A DNA stretch of 64,000 bases from Pseudomonas sp. RIT-562 (GCF_026241895.1 NZ_JAPJIV010000005.1:186001-250000); one strand, 5' to 3'. Positions 1 to 9,580 are shown, counted from the first letter of the stretch. The notes: generated from the sequence alone by a model not told the origin. Translations and numbers: made by a program.

Positions 1-1228
1 AGACCTAAACGCACAGCCTTGCCGCCCGAGTTTCCACGCATGCAGATCCATCACGAACCGGACAACACGCAGTGCACCTGCGGCTGCGCCCTCAAGCGTA
101 TCGGCGAGGATGTCAGCGAGAAACTCGACTACACGCCCGGCGTGTTCACCGTCGAACAACACATCCGTGGCAAGTGGGTGTGCGATCAATGCGAGACACT
201 GATCCAGGCACCGGTTCCCGCGCAGATCATCGACAAGGGCATCCCCACGGCAGGTCTGCTGGCCCAAGTGATGATCGCCAAATACGCTGATCATTTGCCG
301 CTGTACCGTCAGGAAAAGATCTTTGGCCGGGCCGGCCTCGCCATCCCGCGCTCGACCTTGGCGCAGTGGGTCGGCACCTGCGGTGTGCAACTGCAACCGC
401 TGGTCGATGCCCTGCGCGAGTGGTGCTTGAACACAGCATGGTGCACGCCGGTACAGGTGCTCATGCCCGGCGTGAAGAAAACCCATCGGGCCTACGTCTG
501 GGCCTATGCGCCCACCGCGTCTGCCGATATCCGCGCGGTGGTGTACGACTTCAGCCCAAGCCGCTCGGGTGAACACGCTCGCGCCTTCCTGCAAGACTGG
601 AAAGGCAAACTGGTGTGCGGCGATTTTGGTGGCTACAAGGCCAGTTTTTGCAATGGGTGTGACAGAGATCGGTTGCATGGCTCATGCTCGGCGCAAATTC
701 TTTGACCTGCACGCCACGAACAAAAGCCAGCTGGCCGAACAGGCCTTGCGCTATATCCAGGTGCTGTACGAAATAGAACAGCAAATCCGCGACCTTGAGC
801 CTGACGCTCGACGACGAATACGCCAGGAAAAAGCCGCACCGGCAATGGACGCCTTGCATGCCTGGATGATCGCCCAGCGCGAGCTTGTGCACGATGGCGT
901 GGCCATCGCCAGAGCCCTGGATTACAGCCTCGAGCGCGGGACGGCGTTGTCACGTTATCTGGATGACGGCGTCGTGCCTATCGATAACAACCACATCGAG
1001 CAGCAGATCCGGCCATGGGCTCTTGGACGCAAAAATTGGCTCTTTGCAGGATCGTTGCGCAGCGGCAAACGTGCGGCGGCGCTGATGAGTCTGATCCAGT
1101 CGGCCAAGCTCAATGGGCATGACCCGTATGCTTATCTGAAGGACGTTCCGGCGCGGCTACCGACGCAGCGAGCGAGTGAGATCGCCGGGTTGTTGCCGCA
1201 TAACTGGATACCGTTACGCAACCTGTAA
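1..1228 (+). pseudogene. tnpC: IS66-family transposase (TnpC), broken, runs off left edge
   Basis: The reading frame is open from base 1, so the 5' end lies outside the window. Visible are the IS66 zinc-finger-like region (CTCG...CDQCE), the DDE region with THRAYVWAY, and the C-terminal half (MAHARRKFFDLHA, DNNHIEQQIRPWALGRKNWLF). Two lesions are apparent. At about 420-450 the expected H-A-D-E-T-P catalytic segment is absent; the sequence fits loss of 1 nt plus an 11-nt deletion between gccg repeats, which together keep the frame. At the T-run near 647-651 one extra base shifts the frame, so the C-terminal half is read in another frame to the stop at 1228. It should be inactive. The deletion sizes are inferred from memory of intact IS66 proteins. 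Confidence 0.85.
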
Positions 1229-1243
1229 TGCCCGTTTGCTTAC
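1229..1243 (+). mobile_element. Right terminal end of the IS66 element
   Basis: The sequence ends in GCTTAC, the reverse complement of the GTAAGC that typically begins IS66-family terminal inverted repeats. Directly after it an unrelated transposase reading frame begins in mid-gene, which places the insertion junction at about 1243/1244. The left end lies outside the window. Confidence 0.6.
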
Positions 1244-1613
1244 ACTGATCTGGCGCTATACCAACGATGAAAAAGGCCTGATGCTGCACCGTTACTGGAG
1301 TTCGAAATGCTGGGGCTGCGCAATGAAACCGCAGTGCACATCGAGCACGGAACGGCAGGTTCGACGCTGGGAGCATGAAGCCATACTGGAGGAAATGCAT
1401 AACAGACTGAGCAACGCGCCGGACATGATGCGATTCCGCAAGCGTACTGTGGAGCATCCCTTCGGGACACTCAAAAAATGGATGGGCGCCACGCATTCCT
1501 GACACGAAAGCTGTGCGGAGTAAGTGCGGAGATGAGTTTGAACGTCCTACAACTTGAAGTGCGTCATGAAAATTCTCGGTACCAGAGGTTTAATGAAAGC
1601 GCTGTCGGCCTGA
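1244..1613 (+). pseudogene. IS1182-type transposase, 3' remnant
   Basis: The C-terminal part of a DDE transposase is recognisable: a cysteine cluster (CWGCAMKPQC), then RRWEHEAILEEMHNRL, VEHPFGTLKKWMGATH, FLTRKLCGVSAEMSLNVL and a terminal YNLK...ILGTRGLMKAL. It is read through two frameshifts, a missing base near 1496 and another near 1550, to a TGA at 1611-1613. The 5' part is cut off by the IS66 right end. A non-functional relic. Confidence 0.75.
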
Positions 1614-2244
1614 GGAGACCCATATTTTGGCCACGCAGCAAGGTAAAAGCGGCGCTGGGGCCCCCAAGACCTAGTGATGATCCGCAGGACATGTGTGAGC
1701 TACTCAGCTAACAACCGTCGGCTCTGCGCGCCGGCAGTGCATCCGTGCGTTTTTACACACTCTGGGCCGATTGCGGCCATTCACATACAAGTACCTGGGG
1801 CTTAAATCTCAACTCCTGCATCCGTTGTACGGCGAGTTAACGGTGGCAGATGGTAGCTAGTTGCCCAGTGCGAAAAGGCAAAAAAATACCGGCGTGTGAT
1901 ATAAAAGCTAAGGCCCAAGCTTGCATGCCTCGCGTCAATCAACAAAGTCTCGCTGGACGAACCGTGAGTTGATGGCCAGACTGAACGATCCCAAGTTGAT
2001 CGACCTACCGGCCCGGTAAATGACTGTGTTGGGGCAATCGCCCTAACGCGTGTTGCGTTAGCCCACTAAGACCTGCGGGTAGTCGGCACCGATGTCTGTC
2101 GATGAATGATAATTGCAATTAAGTCTGTCGGAACCCGCTAACCTGTAGAAAGTAATCCTGGCTCCGCGATATTGGGAGCCATTACCGTTCTGCCCGGCTA
2201 GTTCCTCATCCTGCCGGTAGACACTTAGTAGTTCAGGAGGCCTT
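1614..2244. other. Gene-poor stretch between IS remnants and the NO module
   Basis: No convincing gene. A short open stretch ending at 2019 (…RLNDPKLIDLPAR) could be the tail of a lost gene but is not recognised. A 7-bp hairpin CTAACGC-gtgtt-GCGTTAG lies at 2043-2061. No clear FNR/DNR box was seen in front of the downstream nnrS-like gene. Confidence 0.5.
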
Positions 2245-3435
2245 GTGCGAGTTATCGATCGGCGAAAGGCCATGAGTATTCCGCCCATGTGGCGCCTTGC
2301 CTTTCGCCCGTTTTTTCTCGCTGGCAGCTTCTTCGCGATGCTCGCGATTCCGCTCTGGGTCGCCACCTGGACGGGCATCTGGCCCGGTTTTCAGCCAACC
2401 GGAGGCTGGCTATCCTGGCATCGCCACGAAATGCTGTTCGGCTTCGCCATGGCGATCGTCGCAGGTTTCCTGCTCACAGCTGGGCAGACCTGGACAGGGC
2501 AGCCCGGGGTTTCAGGCAAGAAGCTGATGGTGCTGGCCGGCGTCTGGCTGCTGGCACGTCTGGGCTGGCTGTTCGGATTGCCCCTGGCTCTGATGATTCC
2601 GCTGGACCTGATGTTCCTGTTCGGCTTAACCGGACTGATGGTGCGCATGCTCTGGGTCGTCAGGCAGAAACGCAACTACCCGATTATCGCCGTTCTCACC
2701 CTGATGATCTCCGCCAATGTAATGGTGCTCTGCGGAATTGCTCTAAGCGACGACGGCCTGCAGCGCCAAGGCACACTAGCCGGGCTTTGGCTGGTGGCGA
2801 CGTTGATGTCAATTATTGGCGGACGCGTTATTCCCTTCTTCACTCAGCGCGGTTTGGGCCATACCACGGCTGTGAAGCCCTTGGGCTGGCTGGACGTGGC
2901 GCTGCTGGTCGGTTCCGGCCTGATCGCGGTGTTCTACGCCGCAGGTGTCGCGTTGCAGCAAAACCTGCTGCTCGGTGTACTGTTCCTCGCCATTGCCGCC
3001 GGCCACCTGCTGCGGTTGGTGCGCTGGCACGACGCCGCTATCTGGCGTGTGCCGCTGCTTTGGTCATTGCACTTGGCGATGCTCTGGCTGGTGGTTGCGG
3101 CGGCAGGTCTGGCGCTGTGGAATTTCGGTCTGTTGGACAGTTCCAGCCCGTCGTTGCATGCGCTATCGGTTGGCTCCATGAGCGGCCTGATCCTCGCGAT
3201 GATCGCCCGAGTCACCCTCGGCCATACCGGGCGTTCTTTGGCGTTACCCAGTGGCATCATTGGCGCCTTCGTGCTGCTCAATCTCGGAGCCGCGTCGCGG
3301 GTGTTCCTCTCTGGCCAGTGGCCAATAATGGGCCTCTGGTTAGCGGCGATCTGCTGGGCGGTGGCCTTCGCGCTTTACATCTGGCGGTATGCGCCGATGC
3401 TGGTCAGCGCGCGGGTCGATGGCAACCCAGGCTGA
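2245..3435 (+). CDS. nnrS: NnrS family protein (NO-associated membrane protein)
   Basis: A 396-residue polytopic inner-membrane protein with about 12 hydrophobic segments. It carries family hallmarks: the N-terminal RRKAMSIPPMWRLAFRPFFL, an early WHRHEMLFGFA segment with histidines, and MIARVTLGHTGR near residue 320. NnrS proteins are haem- and copper-containing membrane proteins linked to tolerance of nitric oxide rather than its reduction. The GTG start at 2245 is preceded by CAGGAGG (2234-2240) with short spacing. It faces away from the nor operon, with the SdhB-like gene converging on it. The location fits a role in NO defence. Confidence 0.85.
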   Translation: MRVIDRRKAMSIPPMWRLAFRPFFLAGSFFAMLAIPLWVATWTGIWPGFQPTGGWLSWHRHEMLFGFAMAIVAGFLLTAGQTWTGQPGVSGKKLMVLAGVWLLARLGWLFGLPLALMIPLDLMFLFGLTGLMVRMLWVVRQKRNYPIIAVLTLMISANVMVLCGIALSDDGLQRQGTLAGLWLVATLMSIIGGRVIPFFTQRGLGHTTAVKPLGWLDVALLVGSGLIAVFYAAGVALQQNLLLGVLFLAIAAGHLLRLVRWHDAAIWRVPLLWSLHLAMLWLVVAAAGLALWNFGLLDSSSPSLHALSVGSMSGLILAMIARVTLGHTGRSLALPSGIIGAFVLLNLGAASRVFLSGQWPIMGLWLAAICWAVAFALYIWRYAPMLVSARVDGNPG

Positions 3436-3669
3436 CCCTTGCGCAACGGCATTCCAAACACCTCTGTACCACTTGCGCCCCTAGAAAACGCTGCCCACAG
3501 ACCCGGAGCGGGCAGCCTGTGGCCTGGCTGCGCATGATGGAAATGACGATGCAAAATCATCTTCAAGACCTCTTGACGACCTTCACCGAGGCTGCTGTGG
3601 ACTCGGTCAGACACTTGCGCGGCGCTCGCTCTTCCGTGAGAAGCCTCTGGGTGTAGGCCAGCCACTCGT
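3436..3669. other. Convergent intergenic region
   Basis: About 230 bp between the ends of the nnrS-like gene and the sdhB-like gene. Neither a gene nor a strong terminator hairpin was found. Confidence 0.4.
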
Positions 3670-4377
3670 TCAAGTGCCCTGTCTGGTGAGTTCTCTACGA
3701 ATGTGGCCGATCGCGCCCATGGGGTTGAGACCCTTCGGGCAAACCCAACTGCAATTGCCAATGCTTCTGCAGCGAAACACGCTAAATGGATCGTCGAGAT
3801 TCGACAACCGCTCGGTCGCCGCGGTGTCGCGGCTATCCACGATGAAGCGCCAAGCCTGCAGCAGCCCCGCCGGGCCAATAAATTTCTCCGGGTTCCACCA
3901 CCAAGAAGGGCACTGCGAGGAGCAGCAGCCGCAGAGGATACATTCGTAAAGGCCATCCAGCAGGGCACGCTCTGCTGGAGATTGCAGGCGCTCAGTACTT
4001 GGCGCGGGTTCTTCGTTGATTAGCCAAGGTTTGACCCGTTCGTACTGTTTGAAGAACAGACTCTGATCCACGACCAGATCGCGAATCACCGGCATTCCAG
4101 GCAACGGTCGGATGATCAGCTTGTCTGAACCGCCCAGTGCCTCCGAAACCGGGGTGATGCATGCCAGACGATTCTTACCGTTGATGTTCATGCCGTCCGA
4201 GCCGCAAACACCCTCGCGGCAGGAGCGACGGTAAGCAAGTGACTGATCGGTTTCGCGCAAATGCTCCAATACATCCAGCACCATCCGCCCGCGGAATTCA
4301 TCGGCCACCGACATTGATTGCATGTAGGGCGTGGAGTCCTGTTCTTCGTTATAGCGATACACCTGTATTTCGAGCAT
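3670..4377 (-). CDS. Succinate dehydrogenase-type iron-sulfur subunit, stand-alone (SdhB-like)
   Basis: A 235-residue protein with the full SdhB/FrdB layout. The N-terminal ferredoxin domain has SCREGVCGSDG...LAC for the [2Fe-2S] cluster. The C-terminal domain has CILCGCCSSQCPS ([4Fe-4S]) and CRSIGNCSWVCPKGLNP ([3Fe-4S] and quinone side). Length matches the family. SdhB passes electrons from the SdhA flavin to ubiquinone, but no sdhC, sdhD or sdhA lies here. The gene starts 27 bp after norD on the same strand and is probably the last gene of the nor transcript. It may be an alternative subunit used under NO stress, or a partner of an unknown dehydrogenase; both are inference. Confidence 0.85.
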   Translation of the reverse strand: MLEIQVYRYNEEQDSTPYMQSMSVADEFRGRMVLDVLEHLRETDQSLAYRRSCREGVCGSDGMNINGKNRLACITPVSEALGGSDKLIIRPLPGMPVIRDLVVDQSLFFKQYERVKPWLINEEPAPSTERLQSPAERALLDGLYECILCGCCSSQCPSWWWNPEKFIGPAGLLQAWRFIVDSRDTAATERLSNLDDPFSVFRCRSIGNCSWVCPKGLNPMGAIGHIRRELTRQGT

Positions 4378-4404
4378 AAATATTTCCTCGCGTTACGGTG
4401 TCGA

Positions 4405-6435
4405 TTAGGCCGATATCAGTCGTTTGAGCCACTCTAGGAGTACGCCCGGCAGCAGTTCCGGTTTGGGCAGCAAGGCGTATTGCTGGGCCCCGAAGACTCT
4501 AGGCAGGTAGTTGGCGGCCTGGCGGTCGATGGTCAGGCAAAAGGGGTAGATGCCCTGCAACTTGGCTTCATTGACGGCCTGGCGCATGTCCTCGACGCCG
4601 TAACGGCCTTCGTAGTCGTCAACATCATTAGGTTTGCCATCGGAGAGCAGCAACAGCAGCCGGTGCGTGGCCGGCTCCTTCATCAGCAGGCCGCTGGCGT
4701 GACGAATCGCGGCGCCGGCGCGGGTGTAGCGTTCCGGTTCGAGCCCAGCGATGCGCTGGCCGATTTCCTCGCTGTAGTGCTCGTCGAATGCCTTGATGCT
4801 GCGCAGCGTCACCATGCCCGGCCCTTCGCCGGAAAAGGTCTGCACGCTGTAGCGTTCGTCCAAGCCTTCGAGCGCCATGCACATCAGCAACAGGGCTTCG
4901 CGCTCGACGTCGATGATGCGCCGGTTACTTGATAGCCAACCGTCGGTGGAGCCGCTGGCGTCGATTAGCAGCATGATGGCCATGTCACGACGTGCGCTGC
5001 GCTGCGATTGGTAGACGGCCTGGGGCATGTCCAAGCCGGCACGCGCTTCACCCAAGGCGTCGATATAGGCGTCCAGATCCAACTCGTCGCCATCCAGTTG
5101 GCGGCGCAGACGTAGCCGGCGGGCGCGCAGCATCTCGAATTGGCGGCGAATGGCGTCGAGCATCGATCGATGGGTTTCCAGTGTTTGCGTGACCCACTGC
5201 GATGTTCCCAACGGGGCCGGCAAGAGATGAACTGTGGTGCCGGGGTTGCGATAGCTGCCGCGTTTGTAGTCCCATTCGGGATAACTGAGCTGTTCGGCAT
5301 GGCTTTCCGACTTGTTGCCGGCTTGCAGGCTGCAGGCATCCGGCGGATCGTCGGAAACAAGAACTTCCTTCGGACTGCCCGGGGTACGCACCAGGCGCGC
5401 TTCGTTGAGCTCGGATAGAGAGTCGGCGTATTCCTCGGCCGGGGTGGCCTCGTCGCGGTCGGTGGGGCGTTGCATGCCCATCGGATCTTCCGCCTGCTCC
5501 AGCGGAGGAGAGGGTTGCACCATCCAGATGCCATCCGGCTGTTCCTCGTCTTCGCCTTCCACCGCTTCGCGCACCTCGGGGCGGCGTGACAGGCGGGCGC
5601 CGTGCGGGTTGGTTGGCGCGGGGTCGGGTTCGCTGCGGTTGTCATTGTCGTGTGAGCGACTGTCGGGAGCCGAACGCAGGTCTCCCGTCCAGTGATCAAG
5701 CAGCAGGGGTTGCTTGCCCGGCTGCGCCGATGGCTGTCCGTCATCCAACGTGATTGCCAGGTGGCGCGCCTGAATCAGTGCGTCGTCGGGTGTGACGGGT
5801 GGATGCAATCCAGCGATGGGCTCGCCACAGCGCTGCTGCAATACTTGCCGAAGCAAGCGCTCCAACGGCTGACGGGATGGAGAGAACTGACTCAGCGCCG
5901 GCCTTTCGCTCAAGGCTTGCCGGCGCAATCCGTTCAGGGCATCGGCGATACCCGGCAGACGTTCAAGCAGCTGAAAGTCTGCGGCCCAGGCTTCGAGCAG
6001 CAGATAAAGACTGCGTTGCAGCGGTGTATCCAAGGCGTCGTGGAGCGTGGCGCTGCCACGCCAGGCACGCATCGCCTGTTGCAGAGCGAGGGTGCGATAC
6101 CGCGGGAGCGCTTGTTGAAAATCCGCGATGCCCAAATGAGCAGGCAGCCAGATACGCACCCCGTCGGTGGCGGGCACGGCGGTTTGTCGATAGGGGCGTT
6201 CGACACGCTGAAAGAGTTTGGCCAGCAGTGTCGGCGGCGCCGGTGGCTGAGCGATGCGCAGCGGATAGCTGCAACCGAAGACCGCGTGAGTTAACAGGTC
6301 GAGTCGCTCGGCCACATCCTCCAGAGCGATGGGTCTCGCCGTATTGAGCGCGTTGCGTCGGCGTTGCCAGAGCCGTTGTACGTACACGGTGGCATGGCGG
6401 GCGACGTCGCTGATGACGTCTTCGGCTTCGGCCAT
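4405..6435 (-). CDS. norD: Nitric oxide reductase activation protein NorD
   Basis: A 676-residue cytoplasmic protein. The last ~190 residues form a von Willebrand A domain with the metal-binding DASGS motif at about 492-496 and LLLLSDGKPND further on. The middle is acidic and low-complexity. NorD works with the AAA+ protein NorQ to activate nitric oxide reductase, probably by helping non-haem iron insertion. Its ATG shares one base with the norQ stop (TGATG), which indicates translational coupling. Length is near the usual 610-680. Confidence 0.9.
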   Translation of the reverse strand: MAEAEDVISDVARHATVYVQRLWQRRRNALNTARPIALEDVAERLDLLTHAVFGCSYPLRIAQPPAPPTLLAKLFQRVERPYRQTAVPATDGVRIWLPAHLGIADFQQALPRYRTLALQQAMRAWRGSATLHDALDTPLQRSLYLLLEAWAADFQLLERLPGIADALNGLRRQALSERPALSQFSPSRQPLERLLRQVLQQRCGEPIAGLHPPVTPDDALIQARHLAITLDDGQPSAQPGKQPLLLDHWTGDLRSAPDSRSHDNDNRSEPDPAPTNPHGARLSRRPEVREAVEGEDEEQPDGIWMVQPSPPLEQAEDPMGMQRPTDRDEATPAEEYADSLSELNEARLVRTPGSPKEVLVSDDPPDACSLQAGNKSESHAEQLSYPEWDYKRGSYRNPGTTVHLLPAPLGTSQWVTQTLETHRSMLDAIRRQFEMLRARRLRLRRQLDGDELDLDAYIDALGEARAGLDMPQAVYQSQRSARRDMAIMLLIDASGSTDGWLSSNRRIIDVEREALLLMCMALEGLDERYSVQTFSGEGPGMVTLRSIKAFDEHYSEEIGQRIAGLEPERYTRAGAAIRHASGLLMKEPATHRLLLLLSDGKPNDVDDYEGRYGVEDMRQAVNEAKLQGIYPFCLTIDRQAANYLPRVFGAQQYALLPKPELLPGVLLEWLKRLISA

Positions 6436-7259
6436 CAGACGAAGGTCATGTCGACCAGATCATGCATGGCGCCCACCAGTGTGGCATCGTCGGACAGCGG
6501 CGAAATTAGCGCGGCGTTGCAGGCTGCGCGCGCCGGGATGCCGCTGGCGATCAGACGGGCGGTGGCGATCAGCAAGCGAGTGCTCGGTACTTCGGCGAGG
6601 CCACGATCATGCAATGCGCGCAACCGCTGGCACAGCGAGACGAGGGCGGTGGCGATGGCGTGGTCGGCGCCGCTCTCGCGCATTACGATGCGTGTCTCTC
6701 GCTCAGGGGAGGGAAAGTCGAAATCCAACGCGACGAAGCGTTGCCGGGTGCTGGGTTTGAGATCCTTGAGCATGCGCTGATAACCAGGATTGTAAGAGAC
6801 CACCAGCTGGAAGCCGGCCGCAGCCTCGAGGGTTTCGCCGGTTTTGTCCAGCGGCAGAATGCGTCGGTGGTCAGTGAGCGGGTGGAGCACGACTATGGTG
6901 TCCTGGCGCGCCTCGACCACTTCGTCCAGGTAGCAGATAGCGCCTTCGCGCACCGCTCGGGTCAGCGGCCCGTCGACCCAGCGGGTACCTTGGTTACCGA
7001 TCAGAAAACGTCCGATCAGGTCACTGGCAGTCATGTCGTCGTGGCAGGAAATGGTCACCAGCGGACGGCCCAGGCGCCAAGCCATATGCTCTACGAAACG
7101 GGTCTTGCCGCAGCCGGTCGGGCCTTTGAGCATGACGGCCAACTGCCGTGCGTGGCATTGCTCGAAAATCATCACTTCGTCGCCGCTGGCTTCGTACCAG
7201 GGCGCTTCATCGGCGTGTTTGGCGACCGGTCCGGAGCCGGCCATTCGCAGATCGGTCAC
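6435..7259 (-). CDS. norQ: AAA+ ATPase NorQ (CbbQ/NirQ/NorQ family)
   Basis: A 274-residue MoxR-type AAA+ protein. Walker A is GPTGCGKT at residues 46-53, Walker B is AICYLDE near 107-113, and the sensor/arginine region SYNPGYQRMLKDLKPSTRQRF follows. NorQ hydrolyses ATP and, with NorD, matures the NorCB complex. The start is GTG at 7259, overlapping the norB stop by four bases (GTGA); the norD start overlaps its own stop. The norB-norQ-norD order is the standard one in pseudomonads. Confidence 0.92.
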   Translation of the reverse strand: MTDLRMAGSGPVAKHADEAPWYEASGDEVMIFEQCHARQLAVMLKGPTGCGKTRFVEHMAWRLGRPLVTISCHDDMTASDLIGRFLIGNQGTRWVDGPLTRAVREGAICYLDEVVEARQDTIVVLHPLTDHRRILPLDKTGETLEAAAGFQLVVSYNPGYQRMLKDLKPSTRQRFVALDFDFPSPERETRIVMRESGADHAIATALVSLCQRLRALHDRGLAEVPSTRLLIATARLIASGIPARAACNAALISPLSDDATLVGAMHDLVDMTFV

Positions 7260-8632
7260 AAGCCTGGCCTTGCGGCGCTAGTGGTGGTTATCGGCAGCGG
7301 TTCACTGTCGCCCACACTCAGGCGCGGCGGGAAGCGGAAGAAGTCGTAGATGAACATGCCAACGCCAAGGGCGAAGAGCGATCCAGTCGCTACCAGCATC
7401 AGGAAATGCACCTGGATCTTCAGCTGGGTATCGAGATAACCCATGCCGAGGATGCGCTCCAAGTAGACCTGGCCGATTCCCGCCGTACCGAACGACAGGG
7501 TCATGCCAAACATCCCGGCCAGCTGCAACCAGAACGCCCAGTAGCCGAGGTTAGTGCCGTCCACATTCTCGCGGCGGGTGATCGAGGGCATAGCGTAGGT
7601 GATCATCGCCAGTACGATCATCACGTATGCGCCGTAGAAGGCCGCATGTCCGTGCATGGCGGTGATCAGGGTGCCGTGAGTCCACTTGTTGACGCTGGGA
7701 AAGGTATGCGCAAGGCCTAGCAGGCCGGCGCCGAACATCGTGAACAGCGCGCTCCCAATGGTCCAGTGCAGAGCCAGTTTGTTCGGGTGTGCAAGCCCGG
7801 AGCGGCGCATAGCGTAGTAGGCGTACATCGCCATGCCCACCAGTGCGACTGGCTCCAGCGCGCTGAATAAGCCGCCGATCGGCAGCCAGTAAGTGGGTAC
7901 GCCGATCCAATAATAGTGGTGCGCGGTACCGATAATTCCGGCGATGAAAACCAGGCCGACGATCACATACAGCCACTTTTCCATCACCTCGCGATCGGCG
8001 CCGGAGAGACGGATCAGCAAGTAGGCAAGGAAGCCGCCCTGGATCATTTCCCACACGCCCTCGACCCAGAGATGGATGGTCCACCAACGGTAGTAGATCG
8101 ACACCACATAATTCTCGTAATGCAGCAGGGCCGGCAGATAGAGCACTGCCGCGCTACCCAAGCCGAGCAGTAACACGCCCTCGGTGGTGGTGAAGCGGCC
8201 GGATTTCTTGATCGTCATGCCGATGTTGTAGAGGAAGATCAGCATGCAGATAACAATAACGATCTTGTGCGGTAACGGCTGCTCGAGCAGTTTGTTCCCG
8301 GTGCCATAACCGAACAGATAACCGATGACGGCAGTGACACCCATTACTGTCCACAAACCGAGCTGGATGTAGGCGAGTTTGGTGCTGTACAGCTCAGTGC
8401 GTGATTCGTCCGGCACCATCCAGTAGGTTGCACCCATGAAGCCGGTCAGTACCCAGACGATCAGCAAGTTGGTATGAATCGTCTTGGTGACGTCAAATGG
8501 CAAGATGTTTAGCAACGGATCCGGACCCAGGTACTTGGCTGCCGAGAGCAGTCCGAACACCAGTTGCAATCCAAAAAGTACCATTGCGATGGCAAAGTAC
8601 CAGTAAGCGACCGACTGTGATTTATAACGCAT
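7256..8632 (-). CDS. norB: Nitric oxide reductase large subunit NorB
   Basis: A 458-residue, 12-helix haem-copper oxidase superfamily protein, the catalytic subunit that reduces 2 NO to N2O. Ligand positions visible: H53 (TIHTNLL), H186 with E190 and E194 (IHLWVEGVWE), H237 and H238 (TAHHYYW), and H326 and H328 (AMHGHAAFYGAY), for haem b, haem b3 and FeB. No N-terminal quinol-oxidase extension is present, so it is the cNor type that takes electrons from NorC. It lies 58 bp downstream of norC. Confidence 0.96.
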   Translation of the reverse strand: MRYKSQSVAYWYFAIAMVLFGLQLVFGLLSAAKYLGPDPLLNILPFDVTKTIHTNLLIVWVLTGFMGATYWMVPDESRTELYSTKLAYIQLGLWTVMGVTAVIGYLFGYGTGNKLLEQPLPHKIVIVICMLIFLYNIGMTIKKSGRFTTTEGVLLLGLGSAAVLYLPALLHYENYVVSIYYRWWTIHLWVEGVWEMIQGGFLAYLLIRLSGADREVMEKWLYVIVGLVFIAGIIGTAHHYYWIGVPTYWLPIGGLFSALEPVALVGMAMYAYYAMRRSGLAHPNKLALHWTIGSALFTMFGAGLLGLAHTFPSVNKWTHGTLITAMHGHAAFYGAYVMIVLAMITYAMPSITRRENVDGTNLGYWAFWLQLAGMFGMTLSFGTAGIGQVYLERILGMGYLDTQLKIQVHFLMLVATGSLFALGVGMFIYDFFRFPPRLSVGDSEPLPITTTSAARPGL

Positions 8633-8690
8633 TGCCCACCCCTGAAAAATAATGTCCGGTCAAATCGTCGACAGCTCTAACACGACCTTG

Positions 8691-9560
8691 TTATTTGAAC
8701 GTGGCCAGGTAGGCGGCCAGTTGGTCGATCTGCTCGTCGGTCAAAGACTCGGCGTAGTTGTTCGGCATGAATGAAGTACCGCCTGCTGAGTACATCTCGC
8801 CAGGGTGCAGATAGGCACTGGGCTTGGTGATCGACTCGCGGATATAGGCTTCCACGCTGTCGGCGCTCCCCGCATATTCCGGCGAGGCTATGGTTTCTAG
8901 CGCGCGGGTAGCAATCCCGGCCAGTGTCGGGCCGGCGAGGTTCACGCCGGGGGCGATCGAATGACAGGCGTTGCAGACTGGTGTGGCGGTGCCGAACAGC
9001 GCTTCGCCAAGAGCTATCGGGTCATCGCTACCACTGACCGGACGGGCGCCGGGTGGCATGGGGTCGGTGGTTCTGCCGGGACCTGAAGCATCCTGCTGCG
9101 CGACTGTGAGAGTAGTGCCTGGAATAGAGGACCCGGTTACCAAGATTGGGCGCGGTGGCCAGCCCTGGTTGTCGACATTGGCGACCCAGTCGAAAAAGGC
9201 GATCAGGTCCGAGATTTCCTGGTCGTTCAGATTTGGCTGGGGCATCAGCCGGCGATGCCGTTTCTCATCATAGAATTTTGACGGGTCTTTCAGGAACGCG
9301 GTCAGGTACGGCGCGCCGCGATGTTGAGAGATCTTTGTCAGATCCGGCGCGTAATAGGCGCCTTCGCCAAAGATGGTGTGGCAGTTGATGCAGTTATTCT
9401 CATGCCAGACATCCTTGCCGCGAGTAACGGCCGGCGTGATGTTCTCGGAATGTGTCAGTGCCGGGAATTGCCGGTGGGTGTCCAAGGTCATGCCCAGGAA
9501 AGCCACAGCAGCGATGGCTGTGGAGATCACAGCGAACAGGCGAGTTTGGCGTTTGTTCAT
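8691..9560 (-). CDS. norC: NorC with a second fused cytochrome c domain
   Basis: Standard NorC is about 146 residues with one haem c; this protein has 289. Residues 1-135 are typical NorC: a membrane anchor (about 8-25), C57-x-x-C60-H61 (NNCINCH), and a probable distal ligand M106 (RRLMPQPN). A low-complexity Pro/Gly/Thr linker of about 45 residues leads to a second class I cytochrome c domain with C196-x-x-C199-H200 and M265 (SFMPNNY). The reading frame is continuous, so this is a real fusion. The extra haem probably serves as a built-in electron entry site, which is inference. The ATG sits 20 bp after the upstream small ORF. Confidence 0.93.
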   Translation of the reverse strand: MNKRQTRLFAVISTAIAAVAFLGMTLDTHRQFPALTHSENITPAVTRGKDVWHENNCINCHTIFGEGAYYAPDLTKISQHRGAPYLTAFLKDPSKFYDEKRHRRLMPQPNLNDQEISDLIAFFDWVANVDNQGWPPRPILVTGSSIPGTTLTVAQQDASGPGRTTDPMPPGARPVSGSDDPIALGEALFGTATPVCNACHSIAPGVNLAGPTLAGIATRALETIASPEYAGSADSVEAYIRESITKPSAYLHPGEMYSAGGTSFMPNNYAESLTDEQIDQLAAYLATFK

Positions 9561-9580
9561 GGGATGCTCTCAGAGACGTG

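Noticed and set aside
1906..2019. Short open stretch ending RLNDPKLIDLPAR
   Set aside because: No start, no ribosome-binding site and no family recognised; perhaps the tail of a lost gene.
2289..3656. A 455-codon frame overlapping the nnrS-like gene on the same strand
   Set aside because: It is a GC-rich shadow frame with Arg/Ala/Pro-rich composition and no motif; the 2245 frame matches NnrS throughout.
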